Source: Rhodococcus yananensis
GTDB lineage: Bacteria > Actinomycetota > Actinomycetes > Mycobacteriales > Mycobacteriaceae
Assembly: GCF_020515525.1 (NCBI RefSeq)
Contig: NZ_JAIYEP010000043.1
Location: forward strand, 1 to 37,129
Direction: 5' to 3'
Length of the DNA: 37,129 nt
Below, piece after piece: positions 8,714 to 16,391 of this stretch. Within the stretch, counting starts at the first letter, position 1. Each line of letters starts with the position of its first letter. Both the position numbers and the translations under genes were made by a program. The notes beneath the pieces were generated by a model. That model worked only from the letters and a program-made list of their open reading frames with translations, did no database searches and was not told the DNA's origin.

Positions 8714-8730
8714 CTCGGGCGAGATTTTTT
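8714..8730 (+). terminator. Small hairpin with T-run pointing along the plus strand
   Basis: CTCGGGCGAG (short stem, CTCG/CGAG) is followed by ATTTTTT at 8724-8730. It looks like an intrinsic terminator for plus-strand transcription, but no plus-strand gene lies upstream until fadE5. The stem is only four pairs with a two-base loop, so function is uncertain. Confidence 0.25.
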
Positions 8731-8753
8731 CGGCGACTCCCGGATGGTGGGAA

Positions 8754-10067
8754 TCAGGCTTCGAGGATGGCGGTGACGCCCTGGCCGCCGGCCGCGCAGA
8801 TCGAGATCAGGCCGCGCACCGGCTTCCCGGTCTCCTGCTTCTTCTCGTGCAGCATCTTCGCGAGCGACGCCACGATCCTGCCGCCCGTCGCGGCGAACGG
8901 GTGACCGGCCGCGAGCGAGGATCCGTTCACGTTGAGCTTGCTGCGGTCGATGGACCCGAGCGGAGCGTCGAGCCCGAGCCGTCCCTTGCAGTACTCCTCC
9001 GATTCGAACGCCTGCAGCGTTGCCAGCACCACGGAGGCGAACGCCTCGTGGATCTCGTAGAAGTCGAAATCCTGCAGGGTCAGGCCGTTGCGCTTCAGCA
9101 GGCGCGGGATGGCGTAGGTGGGGGCCATGAGCAACCCGTCGCCGCCGTGCACGTAGTCGACGGCGGCGGTCTCCGAGTCGACCAGGTAGGCGAGCACCGG
9201 CAACTTGCGTTCGGCGGCCCACTCCTCCGTCGACAGCAGTGCCGCGGAGGCCCCGTCCGTCAGCGGGGTCGAGTTGCCGGCGGTCATGGTCGCGTCGCCG
9301 AGCTTCACACCGAACACCGGCTTCAGGGTGGAGAGCTTCTCGACGTTCGAGTCGGGGCGCAGGTTGTCGTCGCGGGTGAGTCCGAGGAACGGCGTGACCA
9401 GATCGTCGAAGAAACCGCGGTCGTAGGCCGCGGCCATGTTGCGGTGGCTCGCGACGGCCAGTTCGTCCTGGCCCTCGCGGGCGATCCCGAATTCCTTCGC
9501 GGTGATCGCGGCATGATCGCCCATCGACAGGCCGGTGCGCGGCTCACCGTTGCGGGGAATCTCGATACCCAGCATGGACGGGCGCACGTTGCCGAGCAGC
9601 TTGATGCGGTCACCGGTGCTCCTCGCGCGGTTGAGCGACAGCAGGAACTCGCGCAGTTCGTTGTTGACGCCGATGGGCGCGTCGGACGTGGTGTCGACGC
9701 CGCCGCCGATACCGGCCTCGATGCGTCCGGCGGCGATCGCATCGCCCACCGAGATGATCGACTGCAGGCCGGTACCGCACGCCTGCTGCAGGTCCCACGC
9801 GGGGGTGTACGGGCTCAGTGCGCTGCCGAGCACGCATTCGCGGATCAGGTTGAAGTCGCGGCTGTGTTTGAGGACGGCCCCGCCGACGACCGCTCCGAGC
9901 CGCTCCCCTTGCAGGTTGAAGCGACTGACGAGCCCGTCGAGGGTGGCGGTGAACATGTCCTGGTTGGAGGCGCGGGCGTACTTGCGATCCGACCGGGCGA
10001 ACGGGATCCGGTTGCCCCCGAGAACGGCGACGCGACGCGGCTTCGTGGAGCGGGCTTTGGTGGTCAC
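8754..10067 (-). CDS. fadA2: Acetyl-CoA acyltransferase (thiolase) FadA2-like
   Basis: A 437-residue thiolase II catalysing CoA-dependent cleavage of 3-ketoacyl-CoA (last step of beta-oxidation) or the reverse condensation. Catalytic residues are all present: nucleophile C97 (LQQACGTGLQS), H389 (AAGHPFAATGGR) and C424 (ISICAAGGQGVTAI). It is longer than the 390-400 residues of classical thiolases, as is usual for FadA2/FadI-like enzymes. GTG 10067 is preceded by GGGAG. It diverges from fabG4 across a 110-base gap that holds the shared TetR-type palindrome, so both are probably repressed together. The fadA2/fabG4/htdX arrangement matches M. tuberculosis Rv0243-Rv0241c. Confidence 0.93.
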   Translation of the reverse strand: MTTKARSTKPRRVAVLGGNRIPFARSDRKYARASNQDMFTATLDGLVSRFNLQGERLGAVVGGAVLKHSRDFNLIRECVLGSALSPYTPAWDLQQACGTGLQSIISVGDAIAAGRIEAGIGGGVDTTSDAPIGVNNELREFLLSLNRARSTGDRIKLLGNVRPSMLGIEIPRNGEPRTGLSMGDHAAITAKEFGIAREGQDELAVASHRNMAAAYDRGFFDDLVTPFLGLTRDDNLRPDSNVEKLSTLKPVFGVKLGDATMTAGNSTPLTDGASAALLSTEEWAAERKLPVLAYLVDSETAAVDYVHGGDGLLMAPTYAIPRLLKRNGLTLQDFDFYEIHEAFASVVLATLQAFESEEYCKGRLGLDAPLGSIDRSKLNVNGSSLAAGHPFAATGGRIVASLAKMLHEKKQETGKPVRGLISICAAGGQGVTAILEA

Positions 10068-10104
10068 TGATATCTCCCGGATTCAGATGGATGCGAACTC
10101 TGGC

Positions 10105-10110
10105 TACTAT
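10105..10110 (+). promoter_or_regulatory. Candidate -10 box for fabG4-htdX
   Basis: TACTAT lies 67 bases before the fabG4 GTG and directly before the operator at 10112-10127, which would then cover the transcription start. This placement fits repression by a bound TetR protein. I see no convincing -35. Confidence 0.35.
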
Positions 10111-10111
10111 T

Positions 10112-10127
10112 CTTACTCGCGGGTAAG
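10112..10127. promoter_or_regulatory. Putative TetR operator between fadA2 and fabG4
   Basis: CTTACTCGCGGGTAAG is a 16-base imperfect palindrome, 44 bases from the fadA2 start and 50 from the fabG4 start. It matches the site upstream of the tetR gene (CTTACTCTACGGTAAG) at 13 of 16 positions and the fadE5 site in its conserved core. Confidence 0.65.
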
Positions 10128-10177
10128 TTAGTTGTCGACTACTCGCATCGACGACCGAATTCGAAGAAGGTGGAATC

Positions 10178-11524
10178 GTGGCCGACGCCAAGGGCGCTCC
10201 CAAGCTCTATGCCCAGCTCATCTCGTCCGCTCCCGGAGCATTCCTCGCCAAGCAGTTCGGCCTCCCTCAGCCGGAGAAGCTCCGTCGTTACCAGCCGGGC
10301 GAACCGGCGCTCCCCGGTCCCGTCCTCCTCGGCGGCAGCGGCCGCCTGGTCGAGCCGATCCGCGCGCTGCTGACCGACTACACGTTCGCCGACGGCGGCG
10401 ACAGCCGCTTCGGCGCGCTCGTGTTCGACGCTACCGGCATCACCGACGCCGCGGGGCTCGAACAGCTCTTCACGTTCTTCCAGCCGGCGATCCGTTCGCT
10501 CGCGCCGTCGGGCCGGGTCGTCGTTCTCGGAACCACCCCCGAGGATGCCTCGTCGGTCGACGAGCGCATCGCGCAGCGCGCCCTCGAGGGATTCACCCGC
10601 AGCCTCGGCAAGGAACTGCGCCGCGGCGCCACGATCCAGCTGGTGTACGTGGCACCGACGGCGTCGACGGGCCTGTCGGGCGTCGAATCGACCCTGCGCT
10701 TCCTGCTGTCGGCCAAGTCCGCGTTCGTCGACGGTCAGGTCGTCCGCATCGGTGACGGTGACGCCACCGCACCCGATTCGTGGGACAAGCCGCTGGCCGG
10801 CAAGGTCGCCGTGGTCACCGGCGCCGCGCGCGGCATCGGCGCGACCATCGCGGAGGTCCTCGCACGCGACGGCGCGACGGTGGTCGCCGCCGACGTGCCC
10901 GCCGCCGGGGAATCGCTCTCGCAGACCGCCAACCGGGTCGGCGGAACGTCCTTCCCGCTCGACGTCACCGCCGCGGATGCCGGCGAGAAGCTGGCCGCGC
11001 ACCTGCTCGAGCGTCACGGCGGCGCGGACATCATCGTCCACAACGCCGGCATCACCCGCGACAAGCTGCTCGCGAACATGGACGCCGCGAAGTGGAACGC
11101 CGTGATGGCGGTCAACCTCATCGCGCCGCAGAAGATCACCGAGGTGCTCGTCGAGAAGGGTGCACTGAAGGAGGGCGGCCGCGTCGTCGACGTGTCGTCG
11201 ATCGCCGGTATCGCCGGCAACCGCGGCCAGACCAACTACGGTGCGTCGAAGGCCGGTGTCATCGGCCTGGTGCAGGGCACCGCACCGCTGCTCGCCGAGA
11301 AGGGCATCACCATCAACGCGGTCGCTCCCGGCTTCATCGAGACCGCGATGACGGCCGCGATCCCGCTCGCGACCCGTGAGGGTGGCCGTCTGATGAGTTC
11401 GCTGAGCCAGGGCGGCGAGACCGTCGACGTCGCCGAGACCGTCGCGTGGTTCGCGAATCCCGCATCGAGCGCCGTCACCGGGCAGGTCGTCCGCGTGTGC
11501 GGCCAGTCCATGCTGGGGGCCTGA
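10178..11524 (+). CDS. fabG4: 3-ketoacyl reductase FabG4-like (two-domain SDR)
   Basis: A 448-residue high-molecular-weight ketoacyl reductase. Residues 1-200 form the flavodoxin-like N-terminal domain lacking a cofactor motif. Residues 205-448 form a complete short-chain dehydrogenase domain with TGAARGIG (214-221), NAG (289-291), the catalytic S340/S341, Y354 and K358 (VDVSSIAG...NYGASKAG), and a final segment typical of FabG. M. tuberculosis FabG4 is a little longer, prefers NADH and acts on 3-ketoacyl-CoA. The GTG start has AAGAAGG 7 bases upstream. It overlaps the next gene by one base (TGATG), so FabG4 and HtdX are almost certainly co-translated and act in sequence on the same acyl intermediates. 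Confidence 0.93.
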   Translation: MADAKGAPKLYAQLISSAPGAFLAKQFGLPQPEKLRRYQPGEPALPGPVLLGGSGRLVEPIRALLTDYTFADGGDSRFGALVFDATGITDAAGLEQLFTFFQPAIRSLAPSGRVVVLGTTPEDASSVDERIAQRALEGFTRSLGKELRRGATIQLVYVAPTASTGLSGVESTLRFLLSAKSAFVDGQVVRIGDGDATAPDSWDKPLAGKVAVVTGAARGIGATIAEVLARDGATVVAADVPAAGESLSQTANRVGGTSFPLDVTAADAGEKLAAHLLERHGGADIIVHNAGITRDKLLANMDAAKWNAVMAVNLIAPQKITEVLVEKGALKEGGRVVDVSSIAGIAGNRGQTNYGASKAGVIGLVQGTAPLLAEKGITINAVAPGFIETAMTAAIPLATREGGRLMSSLSQGGETVDVAETVAWFANPASSAVTGQVVRVCGQSMLGA

Positions 11525-12381
11525 TGGCGGAGATCGAACTGTCCTCTCCCCCGTCGATCCTCGACGTCTACGGCCGCGCCGTCGTGTCGGCGTTGCCGGT
11601 CGTCGGGGCGTCCGGCGGCTCGCTGCCGGACGATGTGCTCACGCTGCGCGGATACCGGGTGGATGCCGACAACCTCGCCGAGTACACCAAGGTGTGCGGG
11701 CTGCGGTTCGGCGACACGCTGCCGCTCACGTACCCGTTCGTGCTCGCCTTCCCGATCGTCATGAAGTTGATGGTCTCGAAGGGGTTCCCGTTCGCCGCGA
11801 TGGGTTCGGTACATGCCGAGAACACGATCGAACAGGTGCGGCCGATCTCGGTGACGGAGCCGCTGGATTTCCGGGTGCACGCCGAGAACATGCGCGAGCA
11901 CCGCAAGGGCATCCTCGTCGACGTCGTCACCTCGGTGAACGTCGGCCGCGAGACCGTGTGGCGGCAGACGTCGACCTTCCTGAACCAGCAGCGCACCTCG
12001 CTGTCCGGACAGCCGAAGCCCGAACCCGAGCGGGCGGACGTCCCCCCGGTGCCCACGTCGACACTGCGGGTGGACCGCAAGACCATCGACCGGTACGCGG
12101 CCGTCTCGGGTGACCGCAACCCCATCCACGTCTCGACGCTCGGCGCCAGGGCGTTCGGCTTCCCGAAGACCATCGCGCACGGCATGTGGAGTGCCGCAGC
12201 CGCGTTGTCGGCGGTCGAGGGCAGGATCCCCGACGCGGTGACCTACTCGGTGCGGTTCGGGAAGCCGGTGCTGCTGCCGGCCACGGTGAACCTGTACGCC
12301 ACACGCGAGGGCGACGGATGGGATCTCGCACTGCGCCACCCGAAGAAGCTGTATCCGCACCTGACCGCGACCCTGCGGTAG
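11524..12381 (+). CDS. htdX: (R)-specific 3-hydroxyacyl thioester dehydratase HtdX-like
   Basis: A 285-residue double hot-dog (MaoC-like) protein that reversibly hydrates 2-enoyl thioesters to (R)-3-hydroxyacyl thioesters. The C-terminal hot-dog has the hydratase-2 motif YAAVSGDRNPIH with D197 and H202, followed by FGFPKTIAHGMW. The N-terminal half (residues 45-155) is the degenerate second hot-dog. Length agrees with M. tuberculosis HtdX (about 280). ATG 11524 overlaps the fabG4 stop by one base; an in-frame GTG further upstream gives no similarity. With FabG4 it forms a reductase-dehydratase pair that can run in either the degradative or the synthetic direction. The gene ends before a perfect hairpin. 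Confidence 0.92.
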   Translation: MAEIELSSPPSILDVYGRAVVSALPVVGASGGSLPDDVLTLRGYRVDADNLAEYTKVCGLRFGDTLPLTYPFVLAFPIVMKLMVSKGFPFAAMGSVHAENTIEQVRPISVTEPLDFRVHAENMREHRKGILVDVVTSVNVGRETVWRQTSTFLNQQRTSLSGQPKPEPERADVPPVPTSTLRVDRKTIDRYAAVSGDRNPIHVSTLGARAFGFPKTIAHGMWSAAAALSAVEGRIPDAVTYSVRFGKPVLLPATVNLYATREGDGWDLALRHPKKLYPHLTATLR

Positions 12382-12396
12382 CGATCGGGGGTCGGA

Positions 12397-12441
12397 CGGG
12401 TGTGTGCCGGGGCGCGATGGGGGCGTCCCGGCACACACCCG
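12397..12441. terminator. Perfect hairpin between htdX and the tetR gene
   Basis: Perfect 15-base arms (CGGGTGTGTGCCGGG and its complement) with a 15-base loop separate the convergent htdX and tetR genes. It probably ends transcription from both sides. No T-tract. Confidence 0.75.
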
Positions 12442-12454
12442 CCGGATCGGCCGA

Positions 12455-13063
12455 TCAGTGCGGCTGGTCCGACCGCTTCTTTCCGGCGAGGCCGCGCCAC
12501 GCGAGGTTCTCGAGCAGATCCGCGGCCCGTGTGACATCGATCTCGCCGCCCGCGACGCGGTCGGCGACGGCCTCACCCGCACCGACGAGCGCGACGGCCA
12601 TGATCGCGTAATCCGCGCCCGGTTCCGGCTCCCGCGTGCTGGATTCGAGCAGTCCCGCGGTGAGTTCGATGAGCTGGTCGCGACTGTTGCGCACCTGCCC
12701 GGCGAAGACCTGCTGCCCCAGCGCCTGGCGGTACAGCACCATCCACGAGGCGCGGTGCTGGTCGACGAATCCGAGGAACGATTCGAGGGCGACGCGTAGC
12801 TGTTCGCGGGGTGCGAGCGTCGGGTCGCCGGCCGGGGTGAGTGCCTCGACGAAGCGCTGTCCTTCACGGGTGATGCAGGCGGCGAAGAGTTCGTCCTTGG
12901 ACCCGTAGTACAGGTACAGCATCGGCTTCGAGATCGAGGCGCGAGCCGCGATGGCATCCATCGAAGTGTCGTGGAACCCGTTCTCGGAGAACACCTCCAC
13001 TGCGGCATCGAGCATCTGCTGTTCGCGAACCGCACGCGGCAACCGCTTCGTTCCGCCTGCCAT
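12455..13063 (-). CDS. TetR/AcrR-family transcriptional regulator
   Basis: A 202-residue TetR repressor. The N-terminal DNA-binding domain is clear: LPRAVREQQMLDAAVEVFSENGF, then the helix-turn-helix TSMDAIAARASISKPMLYLYYGSKDELF (about 35-62). The ligand domain (about 65-195) is variable; no ligand can be named, though acyl-CoA is plausible from context. ATG 13063 is well placed after a palindromic region. The palindrome 34 bases upstream matches those before fadE5 and between fadA2 and fabG4, so I infer that this protein represses itself and those genes. M. tuberculosis has a TetR gene (Rv0238) next to lpqI in the same order, supporting orthology. Proof would need binding data. Confidence 0.9.
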   Translation of the reverse strand: MAGGTKRLPRAVREQQMLDAAVEVFSENGFHDTSMDAIAARASISKPMLYLYYGSKDELFAACITREGQRFVEALTPAGDPTLAPREQLRVALESFLGFVDQHRASWMVLYRQALGQQVFAGQVRNSRDQLIELTAGLLESSTREPEPGADYAIMAVALVGAGEAVADRVAGGEIDVTRAADLLENLAWRGLAGKKRSDQPH

Positions 13064-13090
13064 GTCTCCTCCAGGAACTACTACTCAGAA

Positions 13091-13118
13091 CATCTCCTTA
13101 CTCTACGGTAAGGAGATG
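13091..13118. promoter_or_regulatory. Operator-like palindrome upstream of the tetR gene
   Basis: Perfect 11-base arms (CATCTCCTTAC and GTAAGGAGATG) flank a 6-base centre. The core CTTACTCTACGGTAAG (13097-13112) is the same type as the fabG4 and fadE5 sites. Lying in the 78-base lpqI-tetR gap, it may act as the tetR autoregulatory operator, as an lpqI terminator, or both. Confidence 0.6.
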
Positions 13119-13141
13119 GGTGGCCGGGCTCGAACACACGG

Positions 13142-14332
13142 TCAGCAGTTCAGCGCACCCTTGGCCCGCGCGACCGTGAGCACCGACTCGTCGACCTGCT
13201 GCTGCGGCAACTCTCCCGACGCGACGGCCGCCTCGAGATGGTCGAGCACCGCGGGCACCTCGGCGGTGGTCAGCCACAACGCCTGGTCGACCCCCGCGGC
13301 GAGCGCAGCCTGCACGGCCTCCTCGATGCCGTACTCGTCGGTGATCGCACGCATCCCCGACAGGTCGTCGGTGAAGATCACGCCGTCGAACGGCGGACCG
13401 CCGTAGCCGGTACCCGACCGCAGCAGGTCCACGGCCGCCGGGCTGACACTGGCCGGCACCCCGTCGGTCAGGCCCGGCACGTCCAGGTGACCGATCATCA
13501 CCGCGACGTCCGGCGACACCAGTTCCCGGTACGGGACGAGGTCGACCTGCTGCAACTGCTCGAGCGGCGGCGACGTCACCGCACCGGTGTGCGAATCACC
13601 GGAGGCCGAACCGTGCCCCGGAAAGTGCTTGAGGACCGGGAGGATTCCCGCGTCCTGCAGTCCGCGTGCGTACGCACCGGCGTACTGCGCGACGACCTGC
13701 GGATCCGCCGAGTACGAGCGGTCGCCGATCACGTCGTCGTCGGGCCGGTCGGTGACGTCCACGTCCGGCGCGAAGTCGACGGTGATCCCGAGTTCGCGCA
13801 GCTCCTGCCCCCGCTCGAACGCCATCGCGTACGTCTCGTCGACCGTCATGGTCTGCGCGGTGACCCGCGCGGACGGGTCGGGTCCGAGCAGTTCACCGAC
13901 CCGCGACACCCGGCCGCCCTCCTCGTCGATGGTCACCATCAGCGGGAGTTCGCTCTCCGCGGCGACCGCCGGGATCTGCCGCTGCGACAGCATCGCCGGG
14001 TCCGTCCAACTTCCGACGAAGATTCCGCCGATCCCCTCCGACCGCACCGCGGCCAGCGCGTCGTCCGCGCCGGTGACACCGACGTTCAGCAGCTGCGCCA
14101 GTTTCCGGCGCAGCGGCAGGGACGCGAGCAGTTCGTCGCCGCACACCGTCCCGGCGGCCTCCGACGACGTCGATGCGGGCACGGGCGGCGCGGGCGACGA
14201 CTCCGCCGTCGTCGGTTCCTCGACGGACGACGTCGACGACGCCGCGTCGATCTCGGGAGTGCCGTCGGCGCCGCACGCCGTCACCGCCAGCGCCGCCGCG
14301 AGGACCACCGTGAGGGAATGTCGGATCCGCAT
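13142..14332 (-). CDS. lpqI: Glycoside hydrolase family 3 lipoprotein (LpqI/NagZ-like)
   Basis: A 396-residue exported beta-N-acetylglucosaminidase-type enzyme for peptidoglycan turnover. The N-terminus (MRIRHSLTVVLAAALAVTAC) is a lipoprotein signal with the lipid-bearing cysteine at C20, followed by a Ser/Thr/Pro linker to about residue 62. The GH3 barrel contains MVTIDEEGGRVSR, the NagZ signature KHFPGHGSASGDSH and the nucleophile region FTDDLSGM (D322). I chose ATG 14332 because it gives the signal peptide; the long open frame upstream lacks similarity. Like LpqI, it is surface-anchored rather than cytoplasmic, so it probably removes GlcNAc from wall fragments outside the cell. It lies upstream of the tetR gene on the same strand and diverges from the stress protein gene. 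Confidence 0.9.
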   Translation of the reverse strand: MRIRHSLTVVLAAALAVTACGADGTPEIDAASSTSSVEEPTTAESSPAPPVPASTSSEAAGTVCGDELLASLPLRRKLAQLLNVGVTGADDALAAVRSEGIGGIFVGSWTDPAMLSQRQIPAVAAESELPLMVTIDEEGGRVSRVGELLGPDPSARVTAQTMTVDETYAMAFERGQELRELGITVDFAPDVDVTDRPDDDVIGDRSYSADPQVVAQYAGAYARGLQDAGILPVLKHFPGHGSASGDSHTGAVTSPPLEQLQQVDLVPYRELVSPDVAVMIGHLDVPGLTDGVPASVSPAAVDLLRSGTGYGGPPFDGVIFTDDLSGMRAITDEYGIEEAVQAALAAGVDQALWLTTAEVPAVLDHLEAAVASGELPQQQVDESVLTVARAKGALNC

Positions 14333-14467
14333 GGATCCGACGGTAGCCGGTCGGACCCGTTCCCGACGATCCGCCCAGGCGGTATGGTGCACCCGAGCAG
14401 CGGCGAACGACGGCCCGGGTGACGCGCGGACGACGCCGTGACGGACAACGAGCCCAGGGGGTGCGCG

Positions 14468-14935
14468 GTGGGTGCAGATCTGATTCTCGTCGCCTACGAC
14501 GGATCGGAGAATTCCAAGCGCGCCGTGCAGTACGCGGGCCGATTCCTCGAATCGTGCCGCGCCATCGTCGTCACGGCCTGGGAGCCGATGGTGCGGCAGG
14601 CCGCGCGCATGTCGGGGCTGTCGGGGGTCATGCAACCCGAATGGGTGCCCGACGAGGACAGCGAGGATGTGGCGCTGACCGACGCGCGGGCCGTCAACGC
14701 CGAGGGACTCGAACTCGCCACGCAACTCGGCCTGCACGCCGAAGGACGCACCATCGAGGTGGTCAACGCGGTGTGGGCGTCGATCGTGGAGGCCGCCGAC
14801 GAACTCGACGTCGACATCATCGTCACCGGCACCCGCGGCACGACGGGCCTGCGGTCGCTGCTGCAGTCGTCCGTCGCCGACCACGTGCTGCGGCACAGTC
14901 ACCGGCCCGTGCTGATCGTGCCGCCCGGGCGCTGA
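14468..14935 (+). CDS. Universal stress protein (UspA family)
   Basis: A 155-residue single-domain Usp. It begins with the usual beta strand (ADLILVAYDGSENSKRAV) and ends with the nucleotide-loop region GTRGTTGLRSLLQSSVADHV and PVLIV. The ATP-binding pattern G-x2-G-x9-G-S/T is present except that its third glycine is serine, so nucleotide binding may be altered. GTG 14468 is chosen because AGGGGG lies six bases before it; GTG 14438 in the same frame would add ten residues without a ribosome site. A candidate -10, TATGGT, is at 14383-14388. It is divergent from lpqI. Function in stress or dormancy is a family expectation only. Confidence 0.85.
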   Translation: MGADLILVAYDGSENSKRAVQYAGRFLESCRAIVVTAWEPMVRQAARMSGLSGVMQPEWVPDEDSEDVALTDARAVNAEGLELATQLGLHAEGRTIEVVNAVWASIVEAADELDVDIIVTGTRGTTGLRSLLQSSVADHVLRHSHRPVLIVPPGR

Positions 14936-15028
14936 CCGCCGCACGCGTGGCCCGCACCGGCGGCGCCGGCCCACCGAGTCCCGCCCGGCACCGCCCCCAC
15001 CGGGATCGACGACTATCGTCGTCCCACC

Positions 15029-16111
15029 ATGGACGGTTTCCTCCTTTCGCGTGCCGATCGCACGGTCCACGCCACCGGGACCCGGCGACTGCACACCGAC
15101 CTGAAGTCGGCATCCGAATCGTTGCGGCGCGGGAAGGCCGAGTTGATCGCGGGAGCCCTGCCGTTCGCCCCCGACCGTCCCGTCGCACTCACCGAACCCG
15201 AGCACGTCACCATCACCGACGGCCCGTGGCAGCCACCGGACGATCTGCCCGAACCACCGCCCGTGCGCATCGCCGCGCAGACACCGCCGCCGCGGATCCA
15301 TCTGGCGCGGATCCGGTCGATCCTCGACCGCATCGACCTCGGTGAGGTCGACAAGGTCGTCGCCGGACGCCGGGTCGCGCTGGCCGCCGACACCCCGATC
15401 GATCCGCTCGCGGTCGCGGCGCGCATGGTCGTCCGCCATCCGACGGCGTCGACGTACGCCGTCGATCTCAGCGCCGCCGGGGAGCACTACTGGGGACACA
15501 CGCTCGTCGGTGCGTCACCCGAACTCCTGGTGCGGGTCCGGGACGGCTCCGTCACCTGCCGCCCCCTCGCCGGGACGGCACCGCGCTCGGCCGACCCGGA
15601 TATCGACGACACCACCGGGCACGCACTGCTGTCGTCGGCGAAGAACCGCGCCGAGCATGCGTTCGTCACCGACCGGATCGCGCAGCGGTTGCGACCGTTG
15701 TGCAGCGACCTGCAGGTGCCGTCCGGCCCGGAACTGACATCCACACCCGACGTGTGGCACCTGGCGACCACGATCACCGGAACGTTGCTGGACCGGGCGA
15801 CCGGCGCGCTGGCCGTCGCCGCGGCCCTGCACCCCACCCCGGCGGTCGCCGGGACCCCCACGGAGGCGGCGCTCGCCGCGATCCGCGGCATCGAGGGTGA
15901 CCGTCGGTTCTTCGGCGGCGCCGTCGGCTGGTGCGACAGCAACGGCGACGGCGACTGGATCGTCGCGATCCGCGGCGCCGAGATCTCCTCCGACGGACTG
16001 CGCGCCCTCGCGTGGGCGGGCGGCGGCATCGTCGCAGGTTCCGACCCCGACGAGGAACTCGACGAGACCACCGCGAAACTGCGTACGCTGCTCGGTGCGC
16101 TGGGGCTCTGA
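15029..16111 (+). CDS. entC: Isochorismate synthase
   Basis: A 360-residue chorismate-utilising enzyme (EntC/DhbC/MenF type) that isomerises chorismate to isochorismate with Mg2+, feeding menaquinone, salicylate or catechol siderophore synthesis. Visible motifs: FGASPELLV-like GASPELLVRV, PLAGTAPR, the metal/substrate motif SSAKNRAEHAFV, HPTPAVAGTPTEAALAAI and GAVGWCDSNGDGDWIVAIRGAEI, and the final WAGGGIVAGSDPDEELDET. HPTPAVAGTP favours isochorismate synthase over salicylate synthase or anthranilate synthase. ATG 15029 follows a TATCGT box (15014-15019) by nine bases and has no ribosome site, so its mRNA may be nearly leaderless. No other menaquinone or siderophore gene is nearby, so which pathway it serves is open; the symbol denotes the family. 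Confidence 0.88.
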   Translation: MDGFLLSRADRTVHATGTRRLHTDLKSASESLRRGKAELIAGALPFAPDRPVALTEPEHVTITDGPWQPPDDLPEPPPVRIAAQTPPPRIHLARIRSILDRIDLGEVDKVVAGRRVALAADTPIDPLAVAARMVVRHPTASTYAVDLSAAGEHYWGHTLVGASPELLVRVRDGSVTCRPLAGTAPRSADPDIDDTTGHALLSSAKNRAEHAFVTDRIAQRLRPLCSDLQVPSGPELTSTPDVWHLATTITGTLLDRATGALAVAAALHPTPAVAGTPTEAALAAIRGIEGDRRFFGGAVGWCDSNGDGDWIVAIRGAEISSDGLRALAWAGGGIVAGSDPDEELDETTAKLRTLLGALGL

Positions 16112-16217
16112 GCAGCGGCCACGCGACCGGGACCCGCACCGCGCCGGCACTGTGACCGAGGTGATACCTTGGCGCGGACATGTACGACGTGAGTCGACCG
16201 AGATGGGGAGAGCGAAA

Positions 16218-16391
16218 ATGGGGAAATTCCTGGGCCCGGGCCTGGTCAGCGTGGTTGCCGGCGCCGTCGTCGGTGCCGCCGCGGTGTTCGGGGTGACCGC
16301 AGCCGTGTCACAGACCTCCCGCCCCGAGATCGACCGCAGCGGCAACGCCGACTCCTCCCTCCTGAACCAGGTTGAATACGGCAGCCGCTGA
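16218..16391 (+). CDS. Small DUF2613 membrane/secreted protein
   Basis: A 57-residue protein: MGKFLGPGLVSVVAGAVVGA starts a single hydrophobic helix (about 5-30), followed by a short polar outer tail (SRPEIDRSGNADSSLLNQVEYGSR). This is the DUF2613 pattern, known in M. tuberculosis as the small gene directly before aftD (Rv0236A). GGGGAG is placed seven bases before ATG 16218; an in-frame ATG at 16203 is less well served. Its last 20 bases overlap the aftD reading frame, so the two are probably translationally coupled. A -10-like TACCTT lies at 16165-16170. The function is unknown; constant linkage suggests a small partner of AftD. Confidence 0.85.
   Translation: MGKFLGPGLVSVVAGAVVGAAAVFGVTAAVSQTSRPEIDRSGNADSSLLNQVEYGSR

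Noticed and set aside
8028-10070. Long plus-strand open frame opposite the VanW gene and fadA2
   Set aside because: It crosses the hairpin-filled gap and mirrors the third positions of the real minus-strand genes; no domain is visible.
13142-15499. A much longer version of the lpqI reading frame, open to 15499
   Set aside because: The extra region overlaps the stress protein and isochorismate synthase genes in antisense and shows no family similarity; the lipoprotein signal starts at 14332.
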